A stretch of 9,557 bases of DNA from an uncultured Bacilli bacterium (lineage in GTDB: Bacteria > Bacillota_I > Bacilli_A > RF39 > UBA660), in assembly GCA_934086255.1 (NCBI GenBank), contig CAKOIB010000045.1, positions 1 through 9,557 of the forward strand. Direction: 5' to 3'. Of this stretch, positions 1 to 7,862 are shown piece by piece. Each line of letters starts with the position of its first letter. The stretch's first letter is position 1. The notes under the pieces are model-generated. The model searched no databases. It worked only from the letters and a program-made list of their open reading frames with translations, and was not told the origin of the DNA. The translations under genes were made by a program, and so were the position numbers.

Positions 1-53
1 TTATTAGATACAGACTTATCTAAAAGAGCTTTTTTATTGCCTAATAGATTCAT
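1..53 (-). CDS. Start of an unidentified gene, cut by the window edge
   Basis: Only the first 17 codons are present, beginning MNLLGNKKALLDKSVSN, with no stop before the window edge. The start is well supported: an ATG at 53-51 lies six bases after a strong GGGAGGTG ribosome binding site, and a near-consensus sigma-A promoter lies about 45-70 bases upstream. The visible residues are too few to assign a family. A basic cluster (KK) sits near the N-terminus and no signal peptide is evident. The gene has its own promoter, so it is probably transcribed independently of the pilin-like gene that precedes it. Confidence 0.72.
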   Translation of the reverse strand, partial: MNLLGNKKALLDKSVSN

Positions 54-60
54 GTTTTTC

Positions 61-68
61 ACCTCCCT
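61..68 (-). promoter_or_regulatory. Strong ribosome binding site of the partial gene
   Basis: Read on the minus strand this is GGGAGGTG, a near-perfect anti-16S match, placed just before the ATG at 53. It is the main reason to accept the 17-codon partial gene as real. Confidence 0.75.
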
Positions 69-97
69 TCACAAAGATTTCTTTCCTTTGCTAAACC

Positions 98-126
98 AAT
101 ATAAACTATATAAAAACCCTTGTCAA
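98..126 (-). promoter_or_regulatory. Sigma-A promoter of the partial gene
   Basis: On the minus strand a perfect -35 TTGACA (126-121) is followed after exactly 17 bases by TATATT (103-98), one mismatch from the TATAAT -10 consensus. The predicted transcript would start near position 91 and carry a leader of about 38 bases with the strong ribosome binding site. This is the best promoter in the window. Confidence 0.75.
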
Positions 127-170
127 ACGACCAAATTAAAGATTTCAACGCTAAAAAAGAACCAATTTTT

Positions 171-229
171 AAAATTGATTCAATTTTTTATCATTTAGTT
201 AGGAAAAGTGTATTCACACAACACTTTTC
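171..229. repeat. Inverted repeats upstream of the promoter
   Basis: Two inverted repeats lie in the intergenic region. The first has 9-bp arms, GAAAAGTGT (203-211) and ACACTTTTC (221-229), around a 9-base loop. The second has 7-bp arms, AAAATTG (171-177) and CAATTTT (181-187), around 3 bases. Neither is directly followed by a T-run on the minus strand, so they are poor classical terminators. They could be an operator or transcript-end structures between the pilin-like gene and the next promoter. The T7A7 tract at 264-277 just past the pilin stop is another weak terminator candidate. Confidence 0.45.
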
Positions 230-286
230 GTAATACAAATCTTAATTTTATATAGAATTGCACTTTTTTTAAAAAAATTGTATATT

Positions 287-718
287 TTACTTTTTATTCA
301 CACATTTTATTTCTTTTTCATCTCTACTACATATTACTTTATCTTCAGTACCACATGTCATTCTTAAGTTGTATTCATATTTTGTATCATTTTTAGTAAT
401 AGTCATTGTATCTATTATGCAATCATCTAAAGTTAGATCACTTCCTGATTCTTTTAATTTATTGATTCCAGAACTACATCCTTGTGTATCTCCTTCACAA
501 AAATCAAAAGAAGTATTTTCATTATTCCATAAATCAGCACTATATTTATCATTATAAAGTTTCATATTTTTTTCTACTAATTTATATAGTGATTCATATT
601 TTTGTTGTTTACTACTGTTAAGGGCATCTAAAATATTAGGTATAACAAGCACTGATATTACAGCCATTAATGTTATAACTAGTATTAGTTCTACTAGTGT
701 GAATCCTTTTTTATTCAT
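287..718 (-). CDS. Type IV pilin-like (pseudopilin) protein with six cysteines
   Basis: This 143-residue protein opens with a textbook class III prepilin signal, MNKKG^FTLVE. Cleavage by prepilin peptidase after Gly5 would leave an N-methylated Phe1 and the conserved Glu at mature position 5 (Glu10 of the precursor). A hydrophobic helix spans about residues 6-30, followed by an amphipathic helix rich in Lys/Tyr and a small polar C-terminal head with Cys74, 81, 100, 122, 130 and 139, possibly three disulfides. The product should be membrane-inserted and assembled into a pilus or pseudopilus; competence (ComG-like) or adhesion roles are both possible. Its ATG lies inside the end of ligA (8-bp overlap), preceded by AGGTGAT, so it is probably translationally coupled to ligA. 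No other pilus assembly gene is visible, which leaves its role open. Confidence 0.88.
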   Translation of the reverse strand: MNKKGFTLVELILVITLMAVISVLVIPNILDALNSSKQQKYESLYKLVEKNMKLYNDKYSADLWNNENTSFDFCEGDTQGCSSGINKLKESGSDLTLDDCIIDTMTITKNDTKYEYNLRMTCGTEDKVICSRDEKEIKCVNKK

Positions 719-2711
719 TTATATCACCTAACCTTTTCTTTAATTCTTCTTCATCCCATATTGTTATTTTTAATTCTTTTGCTTTATCATATTTACTACC
801 TGGGTTATCTCCGACTATTACAACGTTAGTATTTTTACTTACTGATTCGATTGTTTTTCCGCCACGTATTGTTATTTCTTCTTTTAACCTATCTCTTGGC
901 ATTATTGATATAGTACCAGTAATAACGAATTTTTTGTCTGCAAAATCGTCTTGTTTTATTATTTGTTTTCCTAGATAGTTCATGTTAAGGCCATGTTCTT
1001 TTAGTTTATTTATAAGTTCTATATTGTTTTGATCTTTAAAGTATTCTACTATACTTTTTGCCATAGTATCTCCAATATCAGGAATAGCAATTAAGTCTTC
1101 GTATTTGGCATTAATTACTTGATCGATATCTGGATAGTTTTTAGCAATAATACTAGCACCTTTTTCTCCGAAGTGTCTTATTCCAAGAGCAAATAGTAAT
1201 CTTTCTAAAGAGTTTTTCTTTGATTCTTCGATTGCATTAAGTAAATTATTTATAGATTTTTCTCCGAATCCTTCGAGTTCCATAAGTTCATCTTTGTATT
1301 TTTTTAAATCATATATTGATGATATATCTTTTAAGTATCCAAAGTTATAAAAGTCTTCGGCTATTCGTTCTCCAAGTCCATCTATATTCATAGCTTTTCT
1401 ACTAGAAAAATGAATTAATTTTTCGATATTTCTTGCATCACATAAAGGGTTCATACAGTAGTGATTAGCTTCTTCATCTTTTCTTACTAGAATGCTTCCG
1501 CATACTGGACAGTTATTTATCATAGTAAATTTTGGTAGTTGTTCTTGTCTTCTTTCAAGTTTTACTTCGACAACTTCCGGAATAACATCTCCAGCTTTTC
1601 TAATTGAGATATAATCTCCGACTCTTATGTCTTTTTCTTTTACAAAGTCTTCGTTGTGAAGTGTTGCACGTGATATGGTAGAGCCCATTACTTTTACTGG
1701 CTCAAGGATTGCATTTGGAGTTATTTTACCAGTGCGTCCTACAGTGAACTTTATATCAATTAGTTTTGTAATTACTTCTTCAGGTGGAAACTTATAAGCT
1801 GTTGCCCATTTAGGATATTTAGCAGTATATCCAAGGTTTTCTTGCATTCTTATGTCATTTACTTTTATAACCATTCCATCTATATCGTATGGAAGTGTTG
1901 ATCTGATACTTGTTATTTCATTAATAAAACTTATTACTTCATTTATGTTATTACAAAGTTTTCTTTTAGGATTTACGCGGAGTCCTAAAGATTCGAAATA
2001 CTCTAAAACATCAGAGTGTCTATATAGTCCATAGTCTATAGGATTAGGTAGATGATATAAGAAACAGTTTAGATTTCTTGATGCTGCTACTTTGCTGTCT
2101 AGTTGTCTTACTGATCCACTGGCAAGGTTACGACAGTTTTGAAATTGTTCTAATCCTTTTTCTTTTCTTTGTTTATTTACTCTTTCAAATTCTTTTTTAT
2201 CTATATATATTTCACCACGTACTTCGATTGATATATCTTTTTTTAATCTAAGTGGTATTGTTTTAATAGTTTTTACATTATTAGTGATATCTTCTCCTAC
2301 TTTACCATCTCCACGAGTTACACCACGTATTAAAATACCATTTTCATAGGTAAGACTTATTGCTAGACCATCTATTTTTAGTTCTACTACATAGGTTGGA
2401 TTATATCCTTCTTTTTTTATTCTTTCATCAAACTTTACTATTTCGTCTTCATTAAAAACATTCCCTAAGGATAACATAGGTAGTTTATGGCGAACTTTTT
2501 CAAAGTTAGATAGTACTTCTGAGCCTACTCTTTCAGTTGGAGAATCTGGTTGTTTTAAGTTTGGGTGTTTTTGTTCAAGTTTTATTAATTCTTGCATTAG
2601 TCTATCATATTCAAAATCACTAACACTGGGTTTATCTAGTATATAGTATTCATGGTTGTATTTATTAAGTAAGTCTGTTAATTCTTTTATTCTTTTACTA
2701 ACATCGTTCAT
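711..2711 (-). CDS. ligA: NAD-dependent DNA ligase LigA
   Basis: LigA seals 5'-phosphate/3'-OH nicks in duplex DNA using NAD+, releasing NMN; it joins Okazaki fragments and completes excision repair. At 666 residues it has the usual family length and all modules. The Ia domain binding NMN covers about residues 1-65. The adenylation domain carries the catalytic lysine in LKIDG (Lys112) and the downstream ligase motifs VRGE (164-167) and DGMVIK (278-283). An OB fold covers about 320-395. A four-cysteine zinc finger uses Cys401, 404, 419 and 424. Helix-hairpin-helix repeats occupy about 440-580, and a BRCT domain runs from about 588 to the end. The start ATG follows GGTGAT. A terminator separates it from mutM upstream, so it likely has its own promoter, and it overlaps the pilin-like gene by 8 bp. 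No truncation or missing key residue is visible. Confidence 0.98.
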   Translation of the reverse strand: MNDVSKRIKELTDLLNKYNHEYYILDKPSVSDFEYDRLMQELIKLEQKHPNLKQPDSPTERVGSEVLSNFEKVRHKLPMLSLGNVFNEDEIVKFDERIKKEGYNPTYVVELKIDGLAISLTYENGILIRGVTRGDGKVGEDITNNVKTIKTIPLRLKKDISIEVRGEIYIDKKEFERVNKQRKEKGLEQFQNCRNLASGSVRQLDSKVAASRNLNCFLYHLPNPIDYGLYRHSDVLEYFESLGLRVNPKRKLCNNINEVISFINEITSIRSTLPYDIDGMVIKVNDIRMQENLGYTAKYPKWATAYKFPPEEVITKLIDIKFTVGRTGKITPNAILEPVKVMGSTISRATLHNEDFVKEKDIRVGDYISIRKAGDVIPEVVEVKLERRQEQLPKFTMINNCPVCGSILVRKDEEANHYCMNPLCDARNIEKLIHFSSRKAMNIDGLGERIAEDFYNFGYLKDISSIYDLKKYKDELMELEGFGEKSINNLLNAIEESKKNSLERLLFALGIRHFGEKGASIIAKNYPDIDQVINAKYEDLIAIPDIGDTMAKSIVEYFKDQNNIELINKLKEHGLNMNYLGKQIIKQDDFADKKFVITGTISIMPRDRLKEEITIRGGKTIESVSKNTNVVIVGDNPGSKYDKAKELKITIWDEEELKKRLGDINE

Positions 2712-2728
2712 TGTGTATCACCATAATA

Positions 2729-2757
2729 ATTATAAGATATTTTTAATGATAAGTAAA
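2729..2757 (-). promoter_or_regulatory. Candidate ligA promoter
   Basis: A perfect TATAAT (2734-2729) lies 17 bases after TTTACT (2757-2752), which matches four of six -35 positions. It overlaps the T-rich tail of the mutM terminator. The leader would be very short, about 11 bases, leaving the GGTGAT ribosome binding site almost at the transcript end, so this is plausible but not secure. Confidence 0.4.
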
Positions 2758-2782
2758 TAAAAACGTTTCTATTGAAACGTCT
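2751..2782 (-). terminator. Rho-independent terminator after mutM
   Basis: Directly after the mutM stop, the minus strand reads ACGTTTC-AATA-GAAACGT (2780-2763), a 7-bp stem with a 4-base loop. Flanking G·T and A-T pairs can extend the stem, and it runs into TTTTATTT. It should end the pncC-polA-mutM transcript and insulate ligA. Confidence 0.85.
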
Positions 2783-3604
2783 TTATTTTTGGCATTTATT
2801 ACAATAATAGGTGCTTCTTCCTCCGATTTTATCTCTTATAATTATATTATTACATACTAAGCATTTTTCATTTTCTCTTTTGTGGACTAATAAGTTGTTT
2901 TGAAATCTTCCTGATACTCCTTCTTCAGATGTATAACTTCTTATAGTAGTGCCACCTTCTTTTATTGCTTTTTCTAATACTTTTTTAGTGTTTTCTATTA
3001 TAAGTTTTAATTCTTTATCATTTAACTCACTGCATTTTTTATGTGGATTTATTTTTGATAAGAATAGTATTTCATCAGCATAGATATTACCTATTCCTGT
3101 TATTATGCTTTGGTCTAGTAGGACTGTTTTAATAGGAAGTTTTTTGTTTTTATATTTGTCTTTTAAATAGTTTGTAGTAAGATTATCATCCCATGGTTCT
3201 AGTCCTAGTTTTGTAAGTGGAGAGTTTTTATATAGATCTTCTTTATTTATTAAGTACATTTTACCAAATTTTCTAGTATCTTTATATCTTAATTCAAATG
3301 TGTCATCAATGTTAAATATTACTAGTTCATGTTTTTGTATTTTATCATTTGGTTTTCTATAAAGATATTTTCCTTCCATTCTTAAATGACTAAGTAGATC
3401 ATAGTTATCTAGTTCGAATATTAACCATTTGCCTCTTCTTTTGATGTCATTTATTGTTTGGTTTTTTATATTTAGTTTTATTTTATTGATATCTTGGTTT
3501 TCAAATACATTGTTATGAATTATATTTATGTTTTTAATAGTTTTATGTTGTAGATTTTTTAGTAGTTGTTTTCTTACTGTTTCTACTTCAGGTAGTTCTG
3601 GCAT
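2783..3604 (-). CDS. mutM: Formamidopyrimidine-DNA glycosylase MutM (Fpg)
   Basis: MutM removes 8-oxoguanine and formamidopyrimidines and cleaves the abasic site by beta,delta-elimination in base excision repair. The 273-residue length is typical. The protein starts MPELPEVETVR, giving the catalytic Pro (residue 2 before Met removal) and Glu3. The conserved Lys59 is in RRGKWL, and a lesion-probing loop residue is at about Met76. The DTRKFG motif (109-114) inserts into the helix opposite the lesion. The helix-two-turn-helix sits at about 162-181 (GIGNIYADE). The C-terminal zinc finger uses Cys248, 251, 268 and 271 with its Arg at 263. The start codon overlaps the polA stop (TAATG), so the two are translationally coupled. 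The polA-mutM order is also found in Bacillus relatives. A terminator follows at once. Confidence 0.97.
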   Translation of the reverse strand: MPELPEVETVRKQLLKNLQHKTIKNINIIHNNVFENQDINKIKLNIKNQTINDIKRRGKWLIFELDNYDLLSHLRMEGKYLYRKPNDKIQKHELVIFNIDDTFELRYKDTRKFGKMYLINKEDLYKNSPLTKLGLEPWDDNLTTNYLKDKYKNKKLPIKTVLLDQSIITGIGNIYADEILFLSKINPHKKCSELNDKELKLIIENTKKVLEKAIKEGGTTIRSYTSEEGVSGRFQNNLLVHKRENEKCLVCNNIIIRDKIGGRSTYYCNKCQK

Positions 3605-6162
3605 TATTCGGCCTCATACCAATTGGTTCCAATGTTTATATCTGTTTTTAAAGGAACGTTTAGTTTGTATACATTTTCCATTTTTTCTTTTACTATTTGT
3701 TCTACTAATTCTTTTTCGTCTTTGTAAACATCAAATACTAATTCATCGTGTACTTGAATAATCATTTTAGATTTTAAGTTTTTTTCATTTAATAAATCGT
3801 GTATTTGTATCATTGCTTTTTTTAAGATATCTGCACTGGTTCCTTGGATTGGGGTATTAAGTGCCATTCTTTCTCCACTTTGTCTTATCATATAATTACT
3901 ATTTTTTAATTCGTCTATTACTCTTGTTCTTCCAAATAATGTTTTAACGTATCCATTTTGATAGGCCATTTTTTTTAGGTTTTCCATGTAGTCTTTTATA
4001 CCTGGGAATGTATTTAGATAGTTGTCTATAAAGTCTTTTGCTTCTTTTACATTGATGTTTAAGTCTTCGGATAGGCCAAAGCTACTTATACCATATATAA
4101 TACCAAAGTTAACTGCTTTAGCATTTCTTCTCATAAGAGGGGTTACTTCTTCTTTTGGTACATGGTATATATCCATTGCAGTCTTAGTATGAATATCCAT
4201 ATCATTATTGAATGCTTCGATTAAGTTAGTAGCATTAGACATGTGTGCAAATACTCTTAGTTCTATTTGGGAGTAATCACTTGATAAGATGTATCCATTA
4301 TTGCTAGGAATGAATGCTTTTCTAATCATTTTTCCATATTCTGTTCTTTTAGGGATGTTTTGTAGATTAGGACTGGTGCTTGATAGTCTTCCTGTTCTTG
4401 TTAGGGTTTGGTTAAATATGGTGTGTATTCTTCCATCTTCTTTTATGTAGTCAATTAGTCCTACTGCATAGTTGCTATATAGTTTAGCAAGCATTCTATA
4501 GTTTAGTACTTTTTCTACTATTTCATAGTTAGTAAGTTTATTTAGAATATCTGCACTGGTTGAGTAACTATCATTTTTTATTTTTTTAGGATATGGAATA
4601 GATAGTTTTTCAAAAAGAATTGTTCCTAGTTGTTTAGGACTTAGTATGTTGAACTCTTCATTTGCAAGGGAATATATTTCTTTTGCTAGGATTTCTAGTT
4701 TATTTTGGATTTCTTCTTTCATTTTATTTAAGACTTCTAAATCCATATTGACACCAGTGTATTCCATGTCAGATAATACGTATGTTAATGGAAGTTCAAT
4801 GTCAAGATATAGTTTTTCTTCATCTTTGTTTAATTCTTCATAGAATCTAGTTTTATTATCCCAAATGAACTTTGCTTTAGAGACTGTATTTTTCATTATA
4901 TCTTCTTTTGTTGAGTCTTTTTTCTTTAAAAGTGTTATATCTTCAGTAGTAGTTTCACCACATATACTAGTAAGATAGCTGATATCATCTTTTATATTGT
5001 AGTTTAATAGATATGTTTCTAATACTAAGTCTTTATTGTTCTTATTATATGGAATATTGAGATATTTAAATAGTGTTATGTTTTTCTTTAAGTCATATGT
5101 GTATTTAGTATTGTTATTGTTAAAAATGTCAAGGTTTTTAAAGTTTTCTTTTTCTATAAAACATGATATGTCATCGTTATAGATTCCAATTCCAATTACA
5201 TCTTTATCATGATAGTTACCATTTACTAGAATATAATAGGCAAAGTCATTATTGATAGAAATATTTTCTTTTACTTCATATTCTAGTTGTTTTTCTTCTT
5301 CTTGGACTCCTAGTTTTTTTATTATGGAGTAGAATTCATATTGTTCAAGTAATGGAATGTATTCTTTTGTTATTCCTTCGTATTTAATGTTTGAAAGATT
5401 AGTATCTATTGGAACGTCTTTATAAATTGTTGCAAGTTCATATGAGAAGTAAGCATCTTTTTTTGAGTCTTGCAGTTTTTGTTTTACGCTTCCTTTAATT
5501 GAGTCTATATTTTCATATATTCCATCAAGTGTTTCGTATTCATGTAGTAGTTTTAATGCTGTTTTTTCTCCGATTCCTTTGACTCCGGGGATGTTGTCTG
5601 ATGAATCTCCCATTAGGGCTTTTAGATCAACCATTCTAGAAGGTGTTATTTTATAGGTATCAAAGAATGTTTCTTCATTCATTCTTATGTAGTCGTTTGT
5701 TTTAAGTAGTTTTACTTCAACATCATTGGATATTAGTTGTAGTAAGTCTTTATCACTTGATATAATGGTTGCAATAAAGTCATCATCTTTGTCTACTTCT
5801 TTAGCAAATGTTCCTATTATATCGTCTGCTTCATAGTTATCTATTTCAAAGCATTTTATTCCCATTGTTCTTGCTATTTCTTTAGCTACTGGAAATTGTT
5901 GTTTTAATTCAAGAGGAGTTTGTTTTCTTCCATCTTTATATCCTTCATATTTTTCATGTCTAAATGTTTTTCCTTTATCAAAAGCAATCATCATATAACT
6001 AGGATTTTCTTCATTGATGATTTTGTTTAGCATGTTAATGAATCCAAATAAGGCATTGGTAGGAAATCCTTTTGAGTTTCTTAGAATACTTCCAGAGTAT
6101 GCAGTGGCATAATAGCTTCTGAAAAGAAGATTGTTTCCATCGATTAGTATTACTTTTTTCAT
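3604..6162 (-). CDS. polA: DNA polymerase I, 5' nuclease plus polymerase, no proofreading motif
   Basis: PolA removes RNA primers and fills repair gaps. The 852 residues hold three parts. An N-terminal 5' flap nuclease (about 1-290) has acidic metal ligands in LIDGNN (6-11), YEADDIIG (110-117), SSDKDLLQL (135-143) and GDSSDNIPGVKGIGEKTA (185-202). A middle 3'-5' exonuclease-like fold (about 300-430) lacks the DxE metal-binding motif, so it should not proofread, as in Bacillus stearothermophilus Pol I. The polymerase (about 450-852) carries motif A DYSQIELR (629-636), motif B RRNAKAVNFGIIYG (678-691, Phe686 favouring deoxynucleotide selectivity) and motif C QVHDELVF (803-810). The ribosome binding site GGGAGG overlaps the stop of the upstream pncC gene, 9 bases away, and the stop overlaps the mutM start. 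It is therefore the middle gene of a tight operon. Confidence 0.98.
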   Translation of the reverse strand: MKKVILIDGNNLLFRSYYATAYSGSILRNSKGFPTNALFGFINMLNKIINEENPSYMMIAFDKGKTFRHEKYEGYKDGRKQTPLELKQQFPVAKEIARTMGIKCFEIDNYEADDIIGTFAKEVDKDDDFIATIISSDKDLLQLISNDVEVKLLKTNDYIRMNEETFFDTYKITPSRMVDLKALMGDSSDNIPGVKGIGEKTALKLLHEYETLDGIYENIDSIKGSVKQKLQDSKKDAYFSYELATIYKDVPIDTNLSNIKYEGITKEYIPLLEQYEFYSIIKKLGVQEEEKQLEYEVKENISINNDFAYYILVNGNYHDKDVIGIGIYNDDISCFIEKENFKNLDIFNNNNTKYTYDLKKNITLFKYLNIPYNKNNKDLVLETYLLNYNIKDDISYLTSICGETTTEDITLLKKKDSTKEDIMKNTVSKAKFIWDNKTRFYEELNKDEEKLYLDIELPLTYVLSDMEYTGVNMDLEVLNKMKEEIQNKLEILAKEIYSLANEEFNILSPKQLGTILFEKLSIPYPKKIKNDSYSTSADILNKLTNYEIVEKVLNYRMLAKLYSNYAVGLIDYIKEDGRIHTIFNQTLTRTGRLSSTSPNLQNIPKRTEYGKMIRKAFIPSNNGYILSSDYSQIELRVFAHMSNATNLIEAFNNDMDIHTKTAMDIYHVPKEEVTPLMRRNAKAVNFGIIYGISSFGLSEDLNINVKEAKDFIDNYLNTFPGIKDYMENLKKMAYQNGYVKTLFGRTRVIDELKNSNYMIRQSGERMALNTPIQGTSADILKKAMIQIHDLLNEKNLKSKMIIQVHDELVFDVYKDEKELVEQIVKEKMENVYKLNVPLKTDINIGTNWYEAE

Positions 6163-6171
6163 AGAGCCTCC

Positions 6172-6636
6172 CTATAATATTTCGTGTAATTTATCAATTA
6201 TTTTGTTTATTACAACGATTTTATTTTCTTTACGTGAACTTTTGTCCACTTTTATTTCAAGATCATGGTATATATTATTATCTTTATCATAAATAGATAC
6301 GAATACTATATTGTCTTCTCCATATGGGTTATCTAAATCTACTTTGTTTAGTTTACCTGTTATGCCTACTCCATAGTTAGAATTAGTAAAATTGCTTATG
6401 GATTTTGCCATACTATGTGCTGTTTCTATACTGTAGACTGTGTATTTATTTATTATTTCTTCTTTTACACCCATTTTTATTTTGTATTCATTGCTATATG
6501 TTACAGCAGAGAACTTTAGTACTTTAGAGGCATCTTCACAACTAGTTATTTCATTGGCTAGTCCTCCCCCAGTACATGATTCCATAGTGGATATTGTTTT
6601 ATTGTTTAAGATTAGTTTATCTATTATTTGTCTCAT
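6172..6636 (-). CDS. pncC: CinA C-terminal-type nicotinamide-nucleotide amidase, stand-alone
   Basis: This 154-residue protein is only the C-terminal (amidohydrolase) half of CinA; the N-terminal molybdopterin-binding-like half is absent, as in stand-alone PncC proteins. The family hydrolyses NMN to nicotinate mononucleotide and ammonia in the pyridine nucleotide cycle. Visible family signatures are STMESCTGGGLA (16-27, with Ser20), AVTYSNEYK (44-52, Tyr47 and Lys52) and GVGITGKL (89-96, Thr93). The usual TGIAGPGG segment reads TGKLNKVD, a clear divergence, so activity is likely but not certain. The ATG follows GGAAGTGAT. The stop TAG lies inside the ribosome binding site of polA, so the gene heads the pncC-polA-mutM operon. 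NMN is the by-product of LigA, which gives a metabolic reason for this neighbourhood. Confidence 0.9.
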   Translation of the reverse strand: MRQIIDKLILNNKTISTMESCTGGGLANEITSCEDASKVLKFSAVTYSNEYKIKMGVKEEIINKYTVYSIETAHSMAKSISNFTNSNYGVGITGKLNKVDLDNPYGEDNIVFVSIYDKDNNIYHDLEIKVDKSSRKENKIVVINKIIDKLHEIL

Positions 6637-6656
6637 TTTTTATCACTTCCATAACA

Positions 6657-6662
6657 ATTATA
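6657..6662 (-). promoter_or_regulatory. Candidate -10 box for the pncC-polA-mutM operon
   Basis: A perfect TATAAT lies 20 bases upstream of the pncC ATG, inside the AT-rich tail of the preceding terminator. No good -35 box is visible; only TTACTT is present, at about 16 bases. A tentative operon promoter. Confidence 0.3.
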
Positions 6663-6666
6663 TCAT

Positions 6667-6694
6667 AAAAAAACTAATAAGTAATTACTTATTA
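6667..6694 (-). terminator. Palindrome plus T-run ending the 348-aa gene
   Basis: A perfect 20-bp palindrome, TAATAAGTAATTACTTATTA (6675-6694), is followed on the minus strand by seven T residues (6673-6667). It lies about 45 bases past the stop of the 348-aa gene and before pncC, as expected of a Rho-independent terminator, although the stem is very AT-rich. It also sits one base from the 19-bp tract shared with the end of the variable-protein gene. Confidence 0.6.
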
Positions 6695-6695
6695 A

Positions 6696-6714
6696 TTTAG
6701 ATTGGATATTACTG
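6696..6714 (-). repeat. 19-bp tract identical to the end of the variable repeat, relic copy
   Basis: On the minus strand this reads CAGTAATATCCAATCTAAA and is identical over 19 bases to 8026-8044. There it encodes the last residues of the DGR-like variable protein. Here it is non-coding, downstream of the 348-aa gene, and again next to a palindrome. The G/C-only run that precedes the coding copy is absent here. It looks like a remnant of a former variable-repeat 3' end. Confidence 0.75.
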
Positions 6715-6740
6715 TTATATTAACATATTATTAAATTGTT

Positions 6741-7787
6741 TTATAAACTTAGTTGATATGGATCTGAACTTGTACCTGTTCCTGATGATATTTTTACTTT
6801 AGATGATAGATAAAGGACTGGGCGAATCGCAAACTTATTATAATTCACCATATAATCAGTTGCATCAACTTTATTTCCTTCAACATAAAATGCGCTTTCA
6901 ACAGCACTGTGCTCTCGAGCTAATAACCATTCATTATAATATTCATCATCATTCAACCAATTGTTTGTTGTATTGCAATTGAAATCCTTATCATAATAGT
7001 ATAATATTTTGTCACACAACTTTGATGCTGCATATCCATAATCACTCACATACATTAATGCTATCTTTTTATTTTCATCACATTGTATTACAGGATATGC
7101 TGTATAGTAATCTACACTATTAGGTTTATTCTTTCTTTCATATTGCCACATTACATCTGTTGTTATATTTGAATTACTATAACCTCCAAGATAATATTTT
7201 GTTGTTCCTATCATACTTTTTACTTCACCACTTAATGCGTTGTAATAGTTAGTATTTAAGTATATATTCAATGTAGAAACAGTCCAATCATCTGATCGCT
7301 CATCATTCCAATTGTAATCTCCTATAGATTTAGCTCTTATTATTTTAAATCTGTTTTCCACATTACCATCTGTGTCTTCAGTAGGTATTACTCCGATTAT
7401 TCTCCATACCTCATTATTAAATGTTACATAATTTTTTACTACTGAGTCTCCTCCACGATATCTATATTCTGTTGCAAACTTACTATCTACTTGTAATGTA
7501 TCATCTATTTCATGTGTTACTAATTCTAATCCATTTTGTCCTACATTTGCTTGTGCAAACTCTAAGGCATAATCTTTCTTTTTGACACCTAATTTTAATA
7601 TGTTATTTGATGACTTTGTATCATGCCACTTTGCATGAGAAGTATTAGTGAAATTGTAAGATATAATTCCTGTTAATAAAAGCACAAAAATACCCATTAA
7701 TGACAATAGATATTTATTGTGCTCTTTTACATCTTTAAATAAAGGATTTATCTTTTCGAGATTTTCTTTCTTTTTTATATTTTTCAT
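6741..7787 (-). CDS. Exported or anchored surface protein, DUF6273-like C-terminal domain
   Basis: This 348-residue protein starts with a lysine-rich stretch, then a single hydrophobic segment (about 27-44), then AKWHDTKSSNNILKLG (52-67). That resembles the A-x-F-x-DT-x-S-x-N-x-x-x-x-G signature after SipW-dependent export signals of the TasA/camelysin type, which I infer from pattern only. The body has YRYRGG..VVKNYVTFNNEVWRIIGVI (108-134), ALMYVSDYGYA (243-253), NNWLNDDEYYNEW (275-287) and IRPVLYLSSKVKISSGTGTSSDPYQL (321-346, given here as landmarks). This layout matches a family common in gut Firmicutes surface proteins, often labelled DUF6273. Cys236, 258 and 271 are present. The start is supported by AAAGGAAGTG upstream. 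The N-terminal ~60 residues are nearly identical to those of the neighbouring variable protein while the rest differs. The exact function is unknown. Confidence 0.85.
   Translation of the reverse strand: MKNIKKKENLEKINPLFKDVKEHNKYLLSLMGIFVLLLTGIISYNFTNTSHAKWHDTKSSNNILKLGVKKKDYALEFAQANVGQNGLELVTHEIDDTLQVDSKFATEYRYRGGDSVVKNYVTFNNEVWRIIGVIPTEDTDGNVENRFKIIRAKSIGDYNWNDERSDDWTVSTLNIYLNTNYYNALSGEVKSMIGTTKYYLGGYSNSNITTDVMWQYERKNKPNSVDYYTAYPVIQCDENKKIALMYVSDYGYAASKLCDKILYYYDKDFNCNTTNNWLNDDEYYNEWLLAREHSAVESAFYVEGNKVDATDYMVNYNKFAIRPVLYLSSKVKISSGTGTSSDPYQLSL
7594..7727 (-). repeat. Direct repeat copy 1: shared export segment
   Basis: These 134 bases match 9424-9557 with two mismatches (7617 and 7650), including synonymous sites. 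They encode the shared N-terminal export segment of the two adjacent surface proteins. The second copy runs into the window edge, so the true repeat is longer. Such identity implies recent duplication or gene conversion. Confidence 0.93.
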
Positions 7788-7862
7788 ATATTCACTTCCT
7801 TTGGTTTTGTTATTTTAGATTTAAATAATTTAAAAACTTTTTTCTATTTTCTTGTTATATAT

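Noticed and set aside
3528..3761. Plus-strand frame across the polA/mutM junction
   Set aside because: Antisense to two certain genes; it is hydrophobic only because it mirrors Lys/Glu-rich coding.
6440..6700. Plus-strand frame opposite pncC
   Set aside because: Antisense shadow of a recognisable gene, running through the terminator palindrome.
6696..6740. The downstream 19-bp tract as the end of a template repeat
   Set aside because: The adjoining sequence is not a copy of the variable repeat and runs at once into the 348-aa gene, so a template of the needed length cannot fit.
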